A stretch of DNA of 64,000 nucleotides, taken from NCBI RefSeq assembly GCF_005144885.1, contig NZ_CP039690.1:930001-994000 (forward strand), written 5' to 3'. Below, piece by piece: positions 17,543-25,736 of the stretch. The DNA comes from Phreatobacter stygius (lineage in GTDB: Bacteria > Pseudomonadota > Alphaproteobacteria > Rhizobiales > Phreatobacteraceae). Below the pieces are notes generated by a model, which was given only the letters and a program-made list of their open reading frames with translations, ran no database searches and was not told where the DNA came from. Within the stretch, counting starts at the first letter, position 1. Each line of letters begins with the position of its first letter. Position numbers and translations under genes: made by a program.

Positions 17543-18253
17543 TCAGCGTTCCGGACGGACCCGATTGGCGCGTGCGAGATTGCGGTCGCCTTCACCCACC
17601 GAACGCCGGATCCAGCTGATAACACGTTGATGCACCTGGGCATCCCGATCAAGCGTGAAATGGGTCAGATGCGCCATGGCCGCGAGATCGACATTCTCGA
17701 CCAGGTCCTCCAAGCCGGGCGCCGCCTGAACCCGGCGACCCCAGCCATTGTTGGATTGGTAGAAATTGATGAAATGCGGGGCACCGCCGGTGACCGTCAG
17801 ATCCTGGGTCGGATCGAAGGTCACGGCGAGCTGGGCGCTGGCGCCGCGGGCGGCCAGCGCGTTGGCTGCCTCGATGGTCGAGTTCGCGCCGAGCGAATGG
17901 CCGACGAGGACCGCCTTCTGGCGGCCGCCGGATGCGCTCTGGTCGGCGGCGATCTGCTCGACGATCTGCCGCCAGTCGCCAAAAGCATGGACGCTCGCCC
18001 GATAGCCGAGCCGGTTCAGCTTGACCGCCAGGTGATCGACGCCTTCCGAGACGGTCTGGGCGAGGCCACGGATCAGGTAGATCCTGGGCGCGCTCGACTG
18101 GGCAGGCTGGCGTGCCGGGGGTTCCGAGCGCCGCGCGAAATCACGTGGCGCGAAAGCCGCGTCGAGGCCGGCAAGGCTCGACATTTGGCAGCCGCCAAGT
18201 GCCAGTCCGATCAACAGGACGGGCAGCGAGCCGATACGCAAAAACAGACCCAT
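17543..18253 (-). CDS. lipoprotein with alpha/beta-hydrolase elbow, paralogue 2
   Basis: A 236-residue protein paralogous to the neighbouring 16569-17300 gene. The signal MGLFLRIGSLPVLLIGLALGGC ends in lipobox A-L-G-G-C. Shared blocks include IYLIRGLAQTVSEGVDHLAVKL, GYRASVHAFGDWRQIVEQIA, VLVGHSLGANSTIEAAN and FINFYQSNNGWGRRV. The elbow serine lies in GHSLG. The gap of 242 bases to paralogue 1 and separate signal peptides argue for two independently translated outer- or inner-membrane lipoproteins. The frame extends upstream, but the residues there are not signal-like. Confidence 0.8.
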   Translation of the reverse strand: MGLFLRIGSLPVLLIGLALGGCQMSSLAGLDAAFAPRDFARRSEPPARQPAQSSAPRIYLIRGLAQTVSEGVDHLAVKLNRLGYRASVHAFGDWRQIVEQIAADQSASGGRQKAVLVGHSLGANSTIEAANALAARGASAQLAVTFDPTQDLTVTGGAPHFINFYQSNNGWGRRVQAAPGLEDLVENVDLAAMAHLTHFTLDRDAQVHQRVISWIRRSVGEGDRNLARANRVRPER

Positions 18254-18358
18254 GCCAAACCACTTCACTGTATCGGGGCCGGACCGGCCGTCCCCCAAGC
18301 AAGAATTCCAGTCCTTGCTCTCTGCCCCGGGCAATGGACGATAGCAGGCCCGTCCCTG

Positions 18359-18955
18359 TCAATGAATGAACGGGATCACGCGTTTCGTCCGGTTCATGTA
18401 ATCGGCATATTGTTGCCCGAAGGCGGCACGCATCATGGCCTCCTCACGCCCGACCCGGAATGCGTAGAGAAGCCCGAATCCGATCAGACCCGCCGGTCCG
18501 GCGATCCAGTTCTGCAGCAGCAGGACCTGCCCCAGGCCCCACAGGAAGAAGGCGCTGTACATGGGATGACGAACCAGCCGGTAGACCCCATGGGTCACCA
18601 GCGTATGGTCCTCGCGCAGTTCCAATGTCTGCGACCAGTTGCGGCCGAGCTGGCGGTGGGTTGCCAGGAACAGCGCCAGCGCCGCAACGAAGACCAGCGT
18701 CCCGAGCCAGGCCTGCAGCGGCGAGAACGGATAATCGGCGAAGCGCAGAAAGCCCTTTGAGGCGAACAGGCAATAGGCGATCGGCACGATGCCGAGCCCG
18801 CATAGCGAGATCAGCAGCAAGACCCTTTCGCGCAAATCGACGGCGCTGACGTCGATGCGGTTCCGGCGCTTGTTCTTGATTTCATGCGGAATCCGGATCG
18901 CTCCCCAGCCGATCACACCGGCCAGGAAGATGATCTGAGCAACGAGACGGATCAT
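18359..18955 (-). CDS. isoprenylcysteine methyltransferase-like (ICMT/PEMT superfamily) membrane protein
   Basis: A 198-residue integral membrane protein with five or so hydrophobic helices. The C-terminal signature of the ICMT/PEMT superfamily is clear: LVTHGVYRLVRHPMYSAFFL and, at the end, REEAMMRAAFGQQYADYMNR. These residues bind S-adenosylmethionine and methylate small molecules, lipids or protein C-termini; in bacteria the substrates are mostly unknown. It overlaps the upstream membrane hydrolase-like gene by four bases, so the two products probably act together. Confidence 0.88.
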   Translation of the reverse strand: MIRLVAQIIFLAGVIGWGAIRIPHEIKNKRRNRIDVSAVDLRERVLLLISLCGLGIVPIAYCLFASKGFLRFADYPFSPLQAWLGTLVFVAALALFLATHRQLGRNWSQTLELREDHTLVTHGVYRLVRHPMYSAFFLWGLGQVLLLQNWIAGPAGLIGFGLLYAFRVGREEAMMRAAFGQQYADYMNRTKRVIPFIH

Positions 18956-20184
18956 GGGGCTGCGGTCTTCATGGTTGCGGCAGTGACGGGCCGCGCGGCG
19001 CGGCCGAGCGAACCGTCGGGCCCGAGCGCATCCGGCAGGGCCTCGCCGTCGTGGACGATGTGAGCGAACCGGAACGGTCCGCAGGCGATCATGTGGAAGT
19101 CGTAGCGGTAGCGCTGCTCGTTGCCCATCACATATTGCCGGTGGACCCTCAGCAGGTTGCCGCGAAACCGGCCCCAGGTCTCGGCCGAGAGCATGCGCGA
19201 CAGGCGGATGGAATGGCTGACCGGCCGGGTCGCGGTGTCGAGCTTCAACGCGTCGACCGTATTGCGCTTGTAGAAGCAGATGAAGTCGACATGGCTGTCA
19301 TATTCGGCCCAGGTGATCTCCGCCGCATCGGCGACGCGCTTGACCGCGTCGCGGATCCAGCCGGCGGCCGGATGAAGCGCGATCTTGAGGGTCGACGAGC
19401 CGACGCCGGCGAGGCCGAGCGGCACCTTGCCCTTGGCAAAGTCCGGCTCGTTTGCGAGTGCCAGCGCGACACTTTCGACCATCCAGGCAGCGCCCAGGCT
19501 GTGCGCGATGATGACCACCTCGTCGACATCGCCCGCCTTCACGCCGCTGGCGATCTCACGGGCGAAATCCGCGGCGCGCCGTTCGATCGACGGCCGGGTC
19601 CGTCGGATCATGTCGCGGGCGAAGATCCAGTCGTTCAGCATGTAGTCCATATGAAAGCGCCGGCCGGGCACGCGCATCAGCGTCAGGAACAGCCCGATGG
19701 CCAGCACCGGCATGGCGATCGCCGGATAGGGACCGCCAAGTTGCTTCCAGAGCCCGGCGAAACTGAGCGACAGCGCGGTGAACGCCAGCAGAAGCACGGC
19801 CGGATAGCCGGCGAACAGCGAATAACGCCAATAGGCCCCGACATAACGGAAGAATGTGCCGGTGAAGAACAGATCCGCCGTTGCCCGGCCATAAAGCACC
19901 AGCCGCTGCCACATCGGGCGCGCGACATCCTCGGCGATGACGTCGTCCCAACGCAACAGCCTGACATCGGTCGTGGTCCGCCAATCCGGCCCTTCGACCG
20001 CAACCGCCCAGGAGGCGACCGGGCGGTCGGCATGCACCGTCATCGGCCCAACGCTCGCGCGGACCGACCACGTCTTCTCGAACCGTTTGATCTCGCGATC
20101 GAAACGGTGGTGATGGGCGGCCGGCTCGAGGGGCTCGTAACCGGTCAGAAGATAGACGCGTCTGGTGCGGATGGGCTCGGACAT
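18952..20184 (-). CDS. membrane protein with lipase-like GHSLG-type elbow
   Basis: A 410-residue protein of unknown function. It starts MSEPIRTRRVYLLTGYEPLE, carries a domain with RFDREIKRFEKTWSV, then two membrane helices (SLFAGYPAVLLLAFTALSLS and AMPVLAIGLFLTLM). The C-terminal half has VVIIAHSLGAAWMVESVALAL, a serine-hydrolase elbow (A-H-S-L-G). It could hydrolyse a lipid or act as an esterase at the inner membrane. The start is the ATG at MSEPIR; 14 extra upstream codons look non-coding. It overlaps the methyltransferase-like gene by four bases; the pair forms an operon. Confidence 0.75.
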   Translation of the reverse strand: MSEPIRTRRVYLLTGYEPLEPAAHHHRFDREIKRFEKTWSVRASVGPMTVHADRPVASWAVAVEGPDWRTTTDVRLLRWDDVIAEDVARPMWQRLVLYGRATADLFFTGTFFRYVGAYWRYSLFAGYPAVLLLAFTALSLSFAGLWKQLGGPYPAIAMPVLAIGLFLTLMRVPGRRFHMDYMLNDWIFARDMIRRTRPSIERRAADFAREIASGVKAGDVDEVVIIAHSLGAAWMVESVALALANEPDFAKGKVPLGLAGVGSSTLKIALHPAAGWIRDAVKRVADAAEITWAEYDSHVDFICFYKRNTVDALKLDTATRPVSHSIRLSRMLSAETWGRFRGNLLRVHRQYVMGNEQRYRYDFHMIACGPFRFAHIVHDGEALPDALGPDGSLGRAARPVTAATMKTAAP

Positions 20185-20410
20185 GGACCAATGGCGCGTT
20201 GCGGGACGTTCCTGATGACATGACACGCCGTCGAGCGCCAGTCGGCGCGGTCAAGAGCTTGGGGAGGGCGGGCCGGATCGCGGCCCGGATTTCTCAACCT
20301 TCGGGCACCCGGCATAGGCGATAAACCGATCTGTCGGAGCGGAGCCGGCAATGCCAATCCTTGGGCAAGGCGGTCATGCGCCGGCATGATCGACCGGGAG
20401 GAGAGGCCTG

Positions 20411-21367
20411 ATGCCCCGTTTTCTTGCCGCACTCGTCGCGCTGATGACCGCCAGCCTCGCCGCCCACGGCCAGGAGGCCTATCCGACCAGACCCATCACG
20501 ATGATCGTGCCGTTTGCCGCCGGCGGCACCTCGGATGTGATCGCCCGCGTGGTCGCCGAGGAGATGAGCCGGGTGCTCGGCCAGCGGATCATCACCGAGA
20601 ATGCCGGCGGCGCCGGCGGCACCCTGGCGCTGGCACGCGCGGCGCGCGCCGAGCCGGACGGCTATACCATCGCGATCGGCAATACCGGCACCAATGCCGC
20701 CGCCTATTCGATCTATCCCGAGCTCAAATATACCCCTGACGCCTTCGCGCCGATCGGCCTGGTGGCCAAGACCTCGCCACTGCTGGCGATCAAGAAGGCC
20801 CATCCGGCGCGCACGCTTGCCGAATTCATCGCCTTCGCCCGGGCCAATCCCGGCCGTGTGACGCTTGGCCATGCCGGCGTCGGCTCGTCCAACTATCTGA
20901 TCTGCCGCAACTTCATCCACGCCGCCAAGGTCGAGATCACGCTGGTCAGCTACCGCGGTGCCGCACCGGCGCTTTATGACCTGCTCGCCGGCCAGATCGA
21001 CGGCGTCTGCGACGCCGCGACCTCGCTTGCCTCGAACGTGCTCGCCGGCGAAGTGCGGGCGCTCGCGGTGGCCGCTCCGACCCGGCTCGCCGGTCTGCCC
21101 GACGTTCCGACTTCCACCGAAGCGGGATTGCCGGCCTTCCAGGCCCAGGGCTGGAACGCGCTGTTCGCGCCCAAAGGCACGCCGGAGGCGGTCATCCAGC
21201 GGCTGAATGCCGCGATCCGTCAGGCGGTCGCGAGCGAAGCCTTGCAGAAGCGCTTCGCCGAACTCGCCTCGACGACCCCTGGCCCGGACGAGCTTGCGCC
21301 GGCATTCGTTGCCCAACTGGTTCCCGCCGAGATCGCCAAATACCGGCAATTGCTGGCCAATCCTTGA
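20411..21367 (+). CDS. tripartite tricarboxylate transporter substrate-binding protein (Bug/TctC family), orphan
   Basis: A 318-residue periplasmic receptor of the Bug family. After the signal peptide (MPRFLAALVALMTASLAAHG) come YPTRPITMIVPFAAGGTSDV, where the A-A-G-G-T-x-D-V loop anchors a carboxylate ligand, VVAEEMSRVLGQRIITEN and AGGAGGTLALARAARAEPDG. TctA and TctB membrane subunits are absent, as is usual for the expanded Bug set of Rhizobiales and Burkholderiales. The start has GGGAGGAGAGG upstream. Ligand unknown; citrate-like or aromatic acids are common for the family. Confidence 0.92.
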   Translation: MPRFLAALVALMTASLAAHGQEAYPTRPITMIVPFAAGGTSDVIARVVAEEMSRVLGQRIITENAGGAGGTLALARAARAEPDGYTIAIGNTGTNAAAYSIYPELKYTPDAFAPIGLVAKTSPLLAIKKAHPARTLAEFIAFARANPGRVTLGHAGVGSSNYLICRNFIHAAKVEITLVSYRGAAPALYDLLAGQIDGVCDAATSLASNVLAGEVRALAVAAPTRLAGLPDVPTSTEAGLPAFQAQGWNALFAPKGTPEAVIQRLNAAIRQAVASEALQKRFAELASTTPGPDELAPAFVAQLVPAEIAKYRQLLANP

Positions 21368-21376
21368 ACGGACGGG

Positions 21377-21706
21377 TCAGCGCGCGGCCAGCTCCGCCTT
21401 GGCCCAGGCGCAGAACCAGATGACCGCCAGATCGAACGCCACGAAGATGGCGATCCAGACGGTCAGCGGCTGCTGGTCCTGGACCACGCTGGCGATCGCC
21501 ATGAAGCCGCCAATGGCGGTGACGATTTGGGCGGTGATCAACCCGCGACGGCCGCCGAAGGGGACGACCAGCGCCAGCACGACATAGACGGCGCCGAACA
21601 GCACGGTCACCAGGACCGGCAAGGTCGGCGGCGACAGGACGTATTGGTAGAGGTGCAGGGCACCGGTGATCAGAAGCAGCGCCGCGGCGGTGAGCTTGGC
21701 GATCAT
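21377..21706 (-). CDS. small four-helix membrane protein
   Basis: A 109-residue hydrophobic protein with about four predicted helices (KLTAAALLLITGALHLYQYV, LPVLVTVLFGAVYVVLALVV, LITAQIVTAIGGFMAIASVV and LTVWIAIFVAFDLAVIWFCA). I do not recognise a family. Ends 9 bases from the convergent Bug-protein stop. Its role is unknown. Confidence 0.7.
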   Translation of the reverse strand: MIAKLTAAALLLITGALHLYQYVLSPPTLPVLVTVLFGAVYVVLALVVPFGGRRGLITAQIVTAIGGFMAIASVVQDQQPLTVWIAIFVAFDLAVIWFCAWAKAELAAR

Positions 21707-21946
21707 GCGGTGTCCCGAACAGCGTGTTGAGCCGATTCTGCTTCAGGGCAATCATCAGGCGGCGCGCCGCCGGAAGCAATGTCGGGCAAGCGACAGCGGT
21801 GCCACGGAGGCCTTAAGCCGGCCAGGCCGCCGCCATCGACCCCCGGCTGAGGACGCGGCAGCCGAACGCTGGTACAATGGCGATCCAGCCGCGGAGGCGA
21901 CCTTGTCGCGCGGCTGGCGTCAGGGCATCGGCAAGGGTGACGCGTC

Positions 21947-22237
21947 ATGAACCAGGACGAGGGAACCAGGTCCGACAAGCCGCGGGGGCCGAGCTGGCAG
22001 ACCTGGGCGGATGCCACGCGGCCGGCCGATCATCCAGCCCCCGACGGCTTCAACAAGTGGGATGAGCGCGTCCGGAACCGCCAGAACATCGCCGCCGCCA
22101 TCGTTGTCATCATTGTCGGTGTCACCACCTATTTCGTTTTCGACGAACTGAGGACGTCATCGCGGATCCTGGCCTGCATGGAGGCCGGCCATCGCAATTG
22201 CGTACCGCTGGACATCAGCCGGCCGGCCAGCCGCTGA
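21947..22237 (+). CDS. small single-pass membrane protein
   Basis: A 96-residue protein. The polar N-terminus (MNQDEGTRSDKPRGPSWQTW) is followed by a charged segment and one membrane helix, IAAAIVVIIVGVTTYFVFDEL, then a short C-terminal tail with two cysteines (LACMEAGHRNCVPLD). The tail would lie in the periplasm, where the cysteines could form a disulfide. AAGGG precedes the start at reasonable distance. Family and function unknown. The 240 bases upstream hold no gene I can support. Confidence 0.65.
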   Translation: MNQDEGTRSDKPRGPSWQTWADATRPADHPAPDGFNKWDERVRNRQNIAAAIVVIIVGVTTYFVFDELRTSSRILACMEAGHRNCVPLDISRPASR

Positions 22238-22241
22238 CCTG

Positions 22242-23603
22242 TCAGGCGACCCGAAACTCCAAGGTCCGGGACTCCAGGCTCCGGGCGCCGAGCGCCGCGT
22301 CGAGCCGGGCCGCGGCGAGGCGCCCGAAACGATCCTCCCGCTGTAAACGCTGGCGGGCCTGGACGATGTTATGCATCGCCAGCGCAGCGCCGCGATCAGC
22401 CGCGATCAGCGCCAGCGAACGCAGGAACAGGTCGCGTTGGGCGTTGCTGCCGCCGATCTCGGGCAGGCGCTGAACGAGGATCGAAAGATCGGTGCGGTCA
22501 GAACCGCCGAAACCGACCAGGACCTGCGCGAGATCCGCGCCGATCCGCGCCGCGACGGCCGACTGGTCGCCATCGGCCTTGCCGGCCCTGCCGCCGAGCG
22601 CCAGCGCGACGTCGTTCGCGCCTTGCCGGTCGCCGGCTGCCAGCAAAGCCAGCAGATAATGCAGTGAGGCAAAGACCAGGGACGTGTCGCGGCGGTGCCG
22701 GTGCGCGATCGCGGCAAGCTCGCACCAGCGGCCGCCGGCGTCGACGCCGTGCTGGCGCAACCGCCACAGGAACGAGACGGCATTGGCCATGTCGCGGAAC
22801 TCCTCGCTGGCGGTCGGCCGGATTTCCCGGTCGTAGAGATCGAGCGCGGCATCGAGGCGCCCGGCCTCAAGGTGAAACAGGCCGAGATGCCAGGCGACGT
22901 GGAAGGCAAAATTGCTGCAGCCGGACCAGGTCGCCCGGCATGATTCCAGCCAGGCGACGCCCTCGCCGGTCCGCCCCGACATTTCGTGGACATGCGAGAC
23001 CGCGTGAATGCCCCAGGCATCGTCGGGCTCGATGTCCACCGCGCGGCGGCCGAGCCGTTCGGCGGTGGCAAAATCGCCAGTCTCCTCGACGCCGAAGGCA
23101 TGGCAGCCGAGAAAGAAGCCGAAACCCGGCGTCGCGGCGCTCCAATGCCGCTCCAGGCGGGTCGAAGTCGCCAGCATGCCGGCCCGGTCGCCACCCATGA
23201 AACGCAGCGCATGGGACAGCTTGAAGGCCAGGAGATCACGTGGTGTTTCGTCGAGATGGGCTTCCAGCCGGGCCGCGGCCGCACGATGGCGTCCAAGGAC
23301 GGCATGGCCGAGCGCCTCGACCAGCGCTCTTTCGCCTGGAGTCGCGTCCCGCGTCCGGGCGGCCAGTCGGGCGCGGCCAAGCGCTTCCGCCGCGGTCGCG
23401 GCATGGCTGTCGCGCGCCAGCATGACCGCCGAAAAGCCACGCAACGCATGGGCGGCGATCATGTCGGGATCGATGGCCAGGGCGTCGGTCAGCGCCGTCG
23501 CGGCATCCGCCCGATGGGCGGCCACGGCCCGGACCGCGACCTCGAAATGCCGGATCGCGGCGCTCTCGGCCGTATGGGCGCCCTGGTAGCGATCGACGAT
23601 CAT
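22242..23603 (-). CDS. TPR-type protein related to the YbbN/Hfq-free TPR family
   Basis: A 453-residue soluble alpha-helical protein. It starts MIVDRYQGAHTAESAAIRHF and contains repeated TPR-like helix pairs (AVRAVAAHRADAATALTDAL, TFE-like segments, GSAAARLEAHLDETPRDLLA). The central part LERHWSAATPGFGFFLGCHA and GWGIHAVSHVHEMSGR-like blocks resemble the bacterial TPR 38-type repeat proteins of about 450 residues that have no assigned enzymatic role. The frame is open a further 11 codons upstream. It ends 4 bases from the convergent small membrane protein. The family name is tentative; the repeat architecture is what I can see. Confidence 0.7.
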   Translation of the reverse strand: MIVDRYQGAHTAESAAIRHFEVAVRAVAAHRADAATALTDALAIDPDMIAAHALRGFSAVMLARDSHAATAAEALGRARLAARTRDATPGERALVEALGHAVLGRHRAAAARLEAHLDETPRDLLAFKLSHALRFMGGDRAGMLATSTRLERHWSAATPGFGFFLGCHAFGVEETGDFATAERLGRRAVDIEPDDAWGIHAVSHVHEMSGRTGEGVAWLESCRATWSGCSNFAFHVAWHLGLFHLEAGRLDAALDLYDREIRPTASEEFRDMANAVSFLWRLRQHGVDAGGRWCELAAIAHRHRRDTSLVFASLHYLLALLAAGDRQGANDVALALGGRAGKADGDQSAVAARIGADLAQVLVGFGGSDRTDLSILVQRLPEIGGSNAQRDLFLRSLALIAADRGAALAMHNIVQARQRLQREDRFGRLAAARLDAALGARSLESRTLEFRVA

Positions 23604-23773
23604 GCGCTGGCTCCCGCTATCGGATCGGCCGATCAACGGGCACCGTGGTGCTCACGCCGGCTCACGATCCCTGTTCGCGGGGGCGCTGGCCGGCGTTACC
23701 GGCATCACGCAGTCGTGTGGCGAGCAACACGTCACGGCATTGAAGCCACCTCCGCCCGTCATGCGGAACTTGA

Positions 23774-24637
23774 TCAGGCGTCGATGCAACGCAACAGCCA
23801 CGCCTGGAAGGCGCGCATGGCATCCGTCTTTCGTTTCGAGTTCAGGCTCGTGAGCCAATACCGTCCGATCTGGACATCGATGTCGAACGGGCAAACGAGG
23901 CGCCCTTGAGAGATCTCACGCTCGAACATCGCCACCGGCAACAGCGCGATACCTGCTCCCTGAGCGGCGGCAGCGGCCATCGTTAGCGACGAATCGAAAA
24001 TGGCGCCCTTGATCGTCGGGCAAGGAATGCCGGCGGCGGCGAACCACTGAATCCACTCGTCCATACGGTAGGAGCGCAGCAGCGTTTCGTTTCTAAGATC
24101 CGCCGGGCTCAGCAGACGCTCCGCAATGGCCGGCGAGCAGACAGGCGAAAGCGGAGCGGCCAGCAGGGGGACGGCTTCGGTGGCGTGCCAGAAGCCGTCG
24201 CCGTAACGGATCGCATAGTCCAGGCCCTCGCCGGCAATATCGACCAGATTGTTGTTGGTCCTGAGCCGAAGGTCGATGAAGGGATTGGTATCGTGGAAAC
24301 CGGGCAGCCGCTGCAACAGCCAGCCGGTTGCGAAGGTTCCGACGGCGCCGACCGTGACGATGCTGCGGAACTGTCCCTTCTCGAACTGGTCGATCGTCAC
24401 GCGCATCCGGCTGAAGGATTCGGCGATCACCGGCAGCAAGGCCAGTCCTTCGTCAGTGAGGGCAAGCCCCCGCGGAAGCCGGTGGAACAACTGCGTGCCC
24501 AGGCGATCCTCGAGGTTTTTCACCTGATGGCTGACGGCCGCCTGGCTGACCCGCAGCTCCATCCCCGCCTTGGTGAAACTCAGGTGTCGCGCGGCCGCTT
24601 CGAACGCCTTGAGACCGTTGAGAGGGAGATGAGACAT
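23774..24637 (-). CDS. LysR-family regulator, AmpR-like, divergent to beta-lactamase
   Basis: A 287-residue LysR-type activator. The winged helix-turn-helix is residues 1-65 (LKAFEAAARHLSFTKAGMEL, SQAAVSHQVKNLEDRLGTQL), with the ampR/gcvA-type motif V-S-Q-A-A-V-S-H-Q-V. The effector domain follows (VGAVGTFATGWLLQRLPGFH). It is transcribed away from a class D beta-lactamase gene across 165 bases, the classical ampR-ampC layout, so it probably controls that gene in response to muropeptides. The start at MSHLPLNG gives the conserved LysR N-terminus; the open frame upstream runs through the beta-lactamase on the other strand and is spurious. Confidence 0.92.
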   Translation of the reverse strand: MSHLPLNGLKAFEAAARHLSFTKAGMELRVSQAAVSHQVKNLEDRLGTQLFHRLPRGLALTDEGLALLPVIAESFSRMRVTIDQFEKGQFRSIVTVGAVGTFATGWLLQRLPGFHDTNPFIDLRLRTNNNLVDIAGEGLDYAIRYGDGFWHATEAVPLLAAPLSPVCSPAIAERLLSPADLRNETLLRSYRMDEWIQWFAAAGIPCPTIKGAIFDSSLTMAAAAAQGAGIALLPVAMFEREISQGRLVCPFDIDVQIGRYWLTSLNSKRKTDAMRAFQAWLLRCIDA

Positions 24638-24802
24638 GACGACGGAGACCCTAATTTTTATATGGCTTAATCCAAGAATTTGGCGTTTGTCGCCCCTTTG
24701 CCATCCATTTAGGTATGGGCTCGTCGTCGATGGCAAGACATTTAGGCACCCAGTCAGGTCTGGAGCCTGGTGCCGTCGCATCGCAGCAACAACGAGGATT
24801 CC
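24638..24802. promoter_or_regulatory. divergent LysR/beta-lactamase control region
   Basis: This 165-base gap must hold both promoters. It is AT-rich next to the regulator (CTAATTTTTATATGGCTTAA, 24651-24670). Two exact copies of CATTTAGG occur at 24706-24713 and 24739-24746, 33 bases apart, about three helical turns, so they could be bound from one face of the DNA. LysR proteins often bind two such sites upstream of the target gene. Assigning these repeats to the regulator is inference. Confidence 0.4.
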
Positions 24803-25636
24803 ATGGTCTTTCGCGTCGAGTACAAGCATTGGACAAGACGATCTTTCCTGGGCGCCGCCGGCGGCTGCGCCTTGGGCCTTGGCATGGCCGGCAGCCGGGC
24901 CGGCACGCCCCGGACCGTCGAGCGCGACGACCTGGTCGCGCAGTTTCAGAGCCGAGGCGCTGTCGGCACCTTCGCGCTTTACGACGTTTCGACCGATCGC
25001 CTGACGCTGGTCAATGCGGCACGGGCAATGACCCGCTATGTGCCGGCCTCGTCCTTCAAGATCGCCAACAGCCTCATCGCTCTGGAAACCGGCGTGGTGG
25101 CGGACGAAAACGAGATCATCCCCTATGGCGGCAAGCCGCAACCCTTCAAGGCATGGGAAAAAGACATGCCCATGCGCGAGGCCATCACCGCCTCGAATGT
25201 GCCGGTCTATCAAGAGCTCGCGCGCCGCATCGGGCTGGAGCGCTATCACTTTTGGCTCGACCGCCTGGGCTATGGCAACCGGCAGACGGGGACCGCGCTC
25301 GAAACCTTCTGGCTCGATGGCCCGCTGGAGATCAGTGCCGTCGAACAGGCGCGTTTCGCCGCGCGTGTCGGCCAGCAAAATCTGCCTCTGTCGTCGCGCT
25401 CCCAGTCGATCGTCCGCGACATCCTCAAGCTTGAAAGCAAGGACGGACGAACCCTCTATGGGAAGACGGGCTGGAGGTTCTCCAGCAATCCACAACTCGG
25501 CTGGTGGACCGGCTGGGTCGACCAAGGCGGCAAGGTCACGGCGTTCTCTTTGAACATCGACATGCCCTCCCCCCAGGATGCCGCCAAGCGGGTCGTCATC
25601 GGCAGGGCGATGCTCGAACAACTGGGCGTATTTTGA
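24803..25636 (+). CDS. class D (OXA-type) beta-lactamase
   Basis: Serine beta-lactamase that hydrolyses penicillins and sometimes carbapenems in the periplasm. The 277-residue precursor has a twin-arginine-like signal (TRRSFLGAAGGCALGLGMAG). All class D motifs are intact: S83-S-F-K86 (PASSFKI), S131-N-V133, Y157-G-N159, the omega-loop tryptophan W170 in ETFWLDGPLEISAVEQ, and K221-T-G223 (YGKTGW). The ATG at 24803 follows GAGGA; the frame is open 11 codons upstream without resemblance. Divergent from an AmpR-like LysR regulator and closed by a perfect hairpin. The hydrolysis spectrum cannot be read from the sequence. Confidence 0.95.
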   Translation: MVFRVEYKHWTRRSFLGAAGGCALGLGMAGSRAGTPRTVERDDLVAQFQSRGAVGTFALYDVSTDRLTLVNAARAMTRYVPASSFKIANSLIALETGVVADENEIIPYGGKPQPFKAWEKDMPMREAITASNVPVYQELARRIGLERYHFWLDRLGYGNRQTGTALETFWLDGPLEISAVEQARFAARVGQQNLPLSSRSQSIVRDILKLESKDGRTLYGKTGWRFSSNPQLGWWTGWVDQGGKVTAFSLNIDMPSPQDAAKRVVIGRAMLEQLGVF

Positions 25637-25679
25637 TCAGGCATCGGCGTTGCGCCGCTTGGCTTCGTCTCGGATGACC

Positions 25680-25718
25680 GACATTGCCGGCGGCGGCACT
25701 TCTGCCGCCGGCAATGTC
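25680..25718. terminator. bidirectional hairpin terminator
   Basis: GACATTGCCGGCGGC and its exact reverse complement form a perfect 15-bp stem with a 9-base loop, between the beta-lactamase stop and the convergent hydrolase stop. Only a TT follows the stem, so release may need help from Rho. It is the strongest hairpin I found in any gap of the window. Confidence 0.7.
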
Positions 25719-25736
25719 TTGATGCCGAGCGCCCTA

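Noticed and set aside
21666-21950. 94-codon plus-strand frame before the small membrane protein, ending WRQGIGKGDAS
   Set aside because: The last 30 residues look somewhat coding, but it overlaps the minus-strand membrane protein start and has no ribosome-binding site I can point to.
24638-25621. 330-codon extension of the LysR gene upstream over the beta-lactamase
   Set aside because: The LysR helix-turn-helix begins exactly at MSHLPLNG; the extension is antisense to the beta-lactamase.
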